NCBI GenBank assembly: GCA_023254445.1
Contig: JALRLN010000050.1
Coordinates: 1-9,408, forward strand
From: Candidatus Poseidoniaceae archaeon
GTDB lineage: Archaea; Thermoplasmatota; Poseidoniia; Poseidoniales; Poseidoniaceae
Direction: 5' to 3'
Length of the DNA stretch: 9,408 bases
Part shown: positions 6,619 to 9,408 of the stretch, piece by piece
Layout: each line of letters starts with the position of its first letter
Numbering within the stretch: the stretch's first letter is position 1
Position numbers and translations under genes: made by a program
The notes under the pieces: generated by a model
Database searches by the model: none
What the model saw: only the letters and a program-made list of their open reading frames with translations
What the model was told of the DNA's origin: nothing

Positions 6619-7023
6619 TCAGGCTTCCTGAAGGAACTCGATGTATTCCTCATGGGTCAGGAGGGCATCCTCGGTGTCGTCGTGCGGCTCGATGATCATG
6701 ACCCAGCCGTCGTCGTAAGGGGAGTCGTTGATCGTCTCCGGGGTGCTCTCCAACTCGCCGTTGACCTCGACCACACGAAGCGAAAAGGGGGCGACGAAGC
6801 GAACGGCTTCGTACTCGGAGCGGATCGAGAAGAGGACGTCCCCTTCGTCGATTTCCTGACCTTGGTCAGGCAGGTTGACGCGCAGCACCGCACCCGTGTC
6901 CATCACCAGGAGGAACTCGGACAGGCCGATTTTCAGCGTCTCCTCTTGGTCGATGAACCACAGGTGGGCGTTCGAATACTTGCGGTTGTGGGCGATGGTG
7001 AACTCGATGTCCTCGTCGTCCAT
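6619..7023 (-). CDS. Glycine-cleavage H-like protein lacking the lipoyl lysine
   Basis: The 134-residue product has the layout of glycine cleavage H protein: HLWFIDQEETLKIGLSEF (20-37) matches the H-protein N-terminal hammerhead, LPDQGQEIDEGD (51-62) the LPxxGxxVxxGD turn, and VAPFSLRVVEVNGEL followed by STPETINDSPYDDGWVMIIEP (77-113) the C-terminal half. The lipoylation site is altered: the usual ESVKA aligns without gaps to RSEYE, placing Y71 where lysine should be. It therefore cannot be a normal lipoyl carrier. The acidic tail (about 114-134) lies beyond the conserved domain. Start: ATG 7023 has GTGAGGT upstream at good spacing, whereas ATG 7029 abuts that sequence; the choice changes two residues. 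It heads the minus-strand block containing hpt and dph2 and is divergent from an acyl-CoA dehydrogenase gene. No other glycine-cleavage gene is visible. Confidence 0.85.
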   Translation of the reverse strand: MDDEDIEFTIAHNRKYSNAHLWFIDQEETLKIGLSEFLLVMDTGAVLRVNLPDQGQEIDEGDVLFSIRSEYEAVRFVAPFSLRVVEVNGELESTPETINDSPYDDGWVMIIEPHDDTEDALLTHEEYIEFLQEA

Positions 7024-7056
7024 GGTCATACCTCACGGCCCGGCTCCAACATCCGG

Positions 7057-7064
7057 TATTTGAA
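7057..7064 (-). promoter_or_regulatory. Predicted TATA-like element for the H-like gene
   Basis: On the minus strand TTCAAATA lies about 37 bases upstream (centre to start) of ATG 7023. A start site 25 bases downstream would leave a short leader of about 12 bases containing the GTGAGGT ribosome-binding site. The same TTCAAAT core occurs upstream of the EF-hand gene (9197-9204). Evidence is position and composition only. Confidence 0.45.
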
Positions 7065-7099
7065 CCCGTCTCGACCCGGCGTTCGGCCAAAGCACATGC

Positions 7100-7107
7100 T
7101 TCAAGTG
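7100..7107 (+). promoter_or_regulatory. Weak TATA-like element for the acyl-CoA dehydrogenase gene
   Basis: TTCAAGTG lies about 36 bases before ATG 7139, mirroring the position of TTCAAATA before the divergent H-like gene; a leader of about 10 bases would contain GGTG at 7130-7133. It is less AT-rich than the other elements, so support is weak. Confidence 0.25.
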
Positions 7108-7138
7108 TCTCGGGCCGGTGCTCACAACGGGTGCGACG

Positions 7139-8308
7139 ATGGACTTCAGGGAGACCGAAGAGCACGAGATGATTCGCGAGATGGTTCGGGATTTTGCGGA
7201 ATCGGTCCTTGCCCCGACCGCCGAAGCCCGGGACCGTGACCAACGCCCGCCAAGCGACGAGTGGGCAACCTTCCTCGAGTACGGGCTTCAAGGCGTCACC
7301 ATTCCCGAAGCCTATGGCGGCCAGAAACTGGACGACATCACCGAGGCCATCATCGTTGAGGAACTGGCGAGGGTCGACCCGTCCTTTGCCGTGATGTTCT
7401 GCGTCCACGTGGGGTTGTGTGCGATGACGATCAACCTCCACGGCACCGAAGCACAGAAGCAAGCCTACCTGCCTCGACTCGCCGCAGGCGAAGTGGGTGC
7501 GTACTCGCTGAGCGAAGCGGGTGCTGGCACCGACGCTGCCTCGATGTCGTGCCGTGCCAAACTCGCCGACGACGGCAGCCATTGGATCCTCAACGGCGAG
7601 AAAATGTGGGTCACCAACGGTGTCCAGGCGGGGATCTACGTCCTCTTCGCCAAGGACGTCGACCACCCCGAATACGGGGTGAAAAAGCACGGCGGTACAA
7701 CGGCGTTCATCGTCGAACAAGGATTCGAAGGCTTCTCCGTCGGCAAGAAGGAGGACAAGTTGGGCATTCGCTCCTCCGACACGTGCACGCTCATCCTTGA
7801 GAACTGCAAGGTCCCTGCGGGCAACGTGCTGAAGGGTGCCGGCGAAGGCTTCCCCATCGCGATGAACGCGCTTGACAACAGCCGAATTGGCATCGCAGCA
7901 CAGGCCCTTGGCATCGCTCAGGGAGCCTACGAAGCAGCGCTCAAGTACGCCCATGAGCGCGAGACCTTTGGCCGCCCCATCGCAAGCCATCAGATGATCA
8001 CCGCCTACCTCGCGGACATGGCGACGCGCATCGACGCCGCACGGTTGTTGGTGTACCGGGCTGCCGCGGCAAAGCACCATCATTACGCCTCTGGAGGCCC
8101 ACGCCATACGAAAGAAGCGAGCATGGCCAAACTCTACGCTGGCGACACTGCGATGTGGGTGAGCGAGCGAGCCATCCAGGTCCTCGGTGGGTACGGCTAC
8201 ACCAAGGAATTCCCAGTGGAGCGCTTCTTCCGCGACGCTAAAATCACCCAAATCTACGAGGGGACGCAAGAAGTCCAGCGTCTGGTGATTGGCCGCAGCC
8301 TGCGCTGA
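7139..8308 (+). CDS. Acyl-CoA dehydrogenase (FAD-dependent)
   Basis: Acyl-CoA dehydrogenases introduce the alpha-beta double bond in acyl-CoA thioesters, passing electrons through FAD to an electron-transfer flavoprotein. The 389-residue protein has the full set of family marks: an N-terminal helical domain starting MDFRETEEHEMIREM, the FAD/substrate strand AYSLSEAGAGTDAASM (about residue 120 onward), GEKMWVTNG, RETFGRPIASHQ in the C-terminal helical domain, QVLGGYGYTKEFPVERFFRDAK, and the catalytic base E374 in IYEGTQEVQRLVIGRSL. Glu at this place is the arrangement of short/medium/butyryl-type enzymes, so a straight- or short-chain substrate is plausible; chain length cannot be fixed from sequence. 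ATG 7139 is preferred over GTG 7118 because of GGTG five bases upstream and homologous N-termini. It is monocistronic here, converging with the EF-hand gene at a 3-base gap. It is consistent with beta-oxidation or amino-acid catabolism. Confidence 0.96.
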   Translation: MDFRETEEHEMIREMVRDFAESVLAPTAEARDRDQRPPSDEWATFLEYGLQGVTIPEAYGGQKLDDITEAIIVEELARVDPSFAVMFCVHVGLCAMTINLHGTEAQKQAYLPRLAAGEVGAYSLSEAGAGTDAASMSCRAKLADDGSHWILNGEKMWVTNGVQAGIYVLFAKDVDHPEYGVKKHGGTTAFIVEQGFEGFSVGKKEDKLGIRSSDTCTLILENCKVPAGNVLKGAGEGFPIAMNALDNSRIGIAAQALGIAQGAYEAALKYAHERETFGRPIASHQMITAYLADMATRIDAARLLVYRAAAAKHHHYASGGPRHTKEASMAKLYAGDTAMWVSERAIQVLGGYGYTKEFPVERFFRDAKITQIYEGTQEVQRLVIGRSLR

Positions 8309-8311
8309 GCG

Positions 8312-9175
8312 TCAACCGATTCGGAACACAGGTCGAGCAAGCCCTCGATTCCATCCGGCCAAACTGGCTTCAACGGTGACGCTGCTCGAAGGAGAAGCGG
8401 CCTCCTCAGGGAATTGGAGGTCAACCATGCCGGCCTCGGTGTTCACGCCAACCGTTCGTCCCCTGCGCCATCCCGGCTCGCCGAGCAGCGTCCTACGGTC
8501 GTCCGTTACAACGCCTGAGATGAGGAAGCGTTGCCTGTTCGCGGCCACCGCCGCCTCGATTTCCACGCCCCGCCTGTTTTGCCCAAGGACGTGAAAGACC
8601 GAGGCGAGGTCGTCCACAGTGGCACCCTCCACGGGTGAGGGAGGGACGGGTTGCGTGGCTGCAGGCTCGGGCGCAGGCTCGTCGACGGCGATCTCGTTTG
8701 GGGCCTCCGGCGGGGGGTGCGTCGCCCCGACGTTATCGCTTTCATGCGATTGAGATGCCTCGACGGGCGCGTCTGCTGCCGTGTCGTCCGCAGGTTCAGG
8801 CTCCACCGGGTCGGCCAACAAGGATTCTGGCACGTCGAGGCCTCGCGCGGCCGCCCACCTCCACATCTCCCCTGAGGAGACCCGTCCATCGCCGCTTGCG
8901 TCCATGGAGGTCATCAAGAGGTCGAGGACCCACGCAGGTGGCTCGTGTCCAGTGGTTTCACGCACGACGTTTTCCAGTTGACCTCGGTCCACGTATCCGC
9001 CCCGTGCCTGCATGAGGTCGTCGATGGCCTCCATCGGCATGCCCGACCTCGACAGCCACACGACGAACCCGTCCTCGATGGAGGGTAGCCGATCGATGAC
9101 ACCAGCATCAACACCGCGGGCTTCCAGCCTTCGTCGCGCTTCCTTGCGGGCAACCTCGACGAGGATGTTGCTCAT
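8312..9175 (-). CDS. EF-hand-containing protein of unknown function
   Basis: A 287-residue protein I cannot assign to a named family. Residues 1-20 are a strongly charged helix (VARKEARRRLEARG). Residues 92-103, DASGDGRVSSGE, form a canonical calcium-binding EF-hand loop with ligand residues at positions 1, 3, 5, 9 and 12. About 37 residues earlier, MQARGGYVDRGQ (55-66) has the spacing and the G-aromatic-V-D pattern of a degenerate partner loop lacking most acidic ligands. Residues about 122-185 are a Pro/Ala/Glu-rich, probably disordered linker. Residues about 186-287 look like a folded beta-rich domain (RQRFLISGVVTDDRRTLLG, TVGVNTEAGMVDLQF). No signal peptide or membrane segment is seen, so it is likely cytoplasmic. 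ATG 9175 is chosen because the frame to 9280 overlaps the upstream gene and because a TATA-like element fits a leaderless transcript. The role could be Ca2+-responsive or structural. Confidence 0.8.
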   Translation of the reverse strand: MSNILVEVARKEARRRLEARGVDAGVIDRLPSIEDGFVVWLSRSGMPMEAIDDLMQARGGYVDRGQLENVVRETTGHEPPAWVLDLLMTSMDASGDGRVSSGEMWRWAAARGLDVPESLLADPVEPEPADDTAADAPVEASQSHESDNVGATHPPPEAPNEIAVDEPAPEPAATQPVPPSPVEGATVDDLASVFHVLGQNRRGVEIEAAVAANRQRFLISGVVTDDRRTLLGEPGWRRGRTVGVNTEAGMVDLQFPEEAASPSSSVTVEASLAGWNRGLARPVFRIG

Positions 9176-9196
9176 GACCCGCCAAAACGATGCCTC

Positions 9197-9204
9197 GATT
9201 TGAA
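9197..9204 (-). promoter_or_regulatory. Predicted TATA-like element for a leaderless EF-hand transcript
   Basis: On the minus strand TTCAAATC is centred about 25 bases upstream of ATG 9175, the distance expected between a TATA box and the transcription start. Transcription would then begin at or next to the start codon. The lack of a Shine-Dalgarno sequence before this ATG agrees with a leaderless mRNA. Confidence 0.4.
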
Positions 9205-9221
9205 CATGTGGCCGTTGCGGC

Positions 9222-9408
9222 TCAGAGCCTCGGCCATGAGGCAACCGGCCCGTTCCACGGGAGGCGTCCGAGGTGTCCAAGCATCACGCCCTCGTCCACC
9301 ACGTCCTGCTCGAGTTGGATGCGGTGCAACCAGGTCTTCAGTCGACCGAGTCGCTCCCCCTTCGACAAGCCAGTGTGGGCCATGATGGTGTGGCCATCAA
9401 GCAGGGGC
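9222..9408 (-). CDS. C-terminal fragment, probable class II CCA-adding enzyme/poly(A) polymerase family
   Basis: The frame enters from the right edge (first whole codon at 9407) and ends at TGA 9222-9224, giving 61 C-terminal residues. The stretch LLDGHTIMAHTGLSKGERLG and the following RLKTWLHRIQLEQ match the pattern 'L-x-G-x-D/T-L/I-M...GL.xG..LGRLL...xxAQ...G', which is typical of the C-terminal RNA-binding region of bacterial class II tRNA nucleotidyltransferases and poly(A) polymerases. Archaeal CCA-adding enzymes are normally class I and unrelated, so this would be a bacterial-type gene. The fragment does not include the catalytic head, so the family is inferred from one conserved patch only. 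It ends 46 bases upstream of the EF-hand gene on the same strand. Confidence 0.5.
   Translation of the reverse strand, partial: PLLDGHTIMAHTGLSKGERLGRLKTWLHRIQLEQDVVDEGVMLGHLGRLPWNGPVASWPRL

Noticed and set aside
6866..8269. 467-codon open frame on the minus strand opposite the acyl-CoA dehydrogenase gene
   Set aside because: It is an antisense shadow caused by high GC and low stop frequency; the plus-strand product matches acyl-CoA dehydrogenase from end to end, and this frame shows no recognisable domain.
9176..9280. N-terminal extension of the EF-hand protein to 9280
   Set aside because: It overlaps the C-terminus of the upstream gene (stop at 9222) and would place the TATA-like element inside the coding region.
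1..9408. tRNA, rRNA, CRISPR array, insertion sequence or T-run terminator
   Set aside because: I found no regularly spaced direct repeats, transposase motifs, terminal inverted repeats or tRNA-like cloverleaf in the small gaps, and no clear oligo-T tract after any stop codon.

Overview
The window is a gene-dense, GC-rich stretch of an archaeal chromosome. The archaeal assignment rests on ribosomal protein S6e, aIF2 gamma, an Orc1/Cdc6 replication initiator, Dph2 (diphthamide synthesis), an archaeal-type hypoxanthine/guanine phosphoribosyltransferase and a DUF357 protein. High GC, small gaps, Shine-Dalgarno-led starts, an acyl-CoA dehydrogenase and a bacterial-looking RNA-processing gene together suggest a marine euryarchaeon of the Marine Group II (Poseidoniales) type. 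That lineage call is inference from gene content; I could not run a search.

Layout. Bases 1-1427 (plus strand) hold the tail of one gene, a beta-propeller/TPR-like protein and a DUF357 protein, joined by start-stop overlaps (ATGA, TGATG). Bases 1424-7023 (minus strand) form a long co-directional block. Read in its own direction it runs: an H-protein-like (lipoyl-domain fold) protein, hypoxanthine/guanine phosphoribosyltransferase, Dph2, Orc1/Cdc6, then after a TATA-bearing 67-base gap S6e, aIF2 gamma and a PIN-domain protein. The S6e/aIF2 gamma/PIN order is a familiar archaeal translation cluster. Dph2 modifies elongation factor 2, so most of this block serves translation and RNA metabolism, with the replication initiator embedded in it. 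Bases 7139-8308 (plus strand) encode an acyl-CoA dehydrogenase divergent from the H-like gene across a short promoter region. Bases 8312-9408 (minus strand) hold an EF-hand protein of unknown function and the C-terminus of a probable class II CCA-adding/poly(A) polymerase-type protein. No gene-free stretch exceeds about 120 bases, and I see no tRNA, rRNA, CRISPR or mobile element.

Most of the window is housekeeping, and I do not see a self-evident new defence or mobile system. The best leads are the H-like protein whose lipoyl-lysine position is tyrosine, an aIF2 gamma without its zinc-knuckle cysteines, an EF-hand protein with a novel-looking C-terminal domain and a predicted leaderless transcript, an ORB-like sequence next to orc1/cdc6, and the apparent bacterial-type CCA/PAP enzyme in an archaeon.
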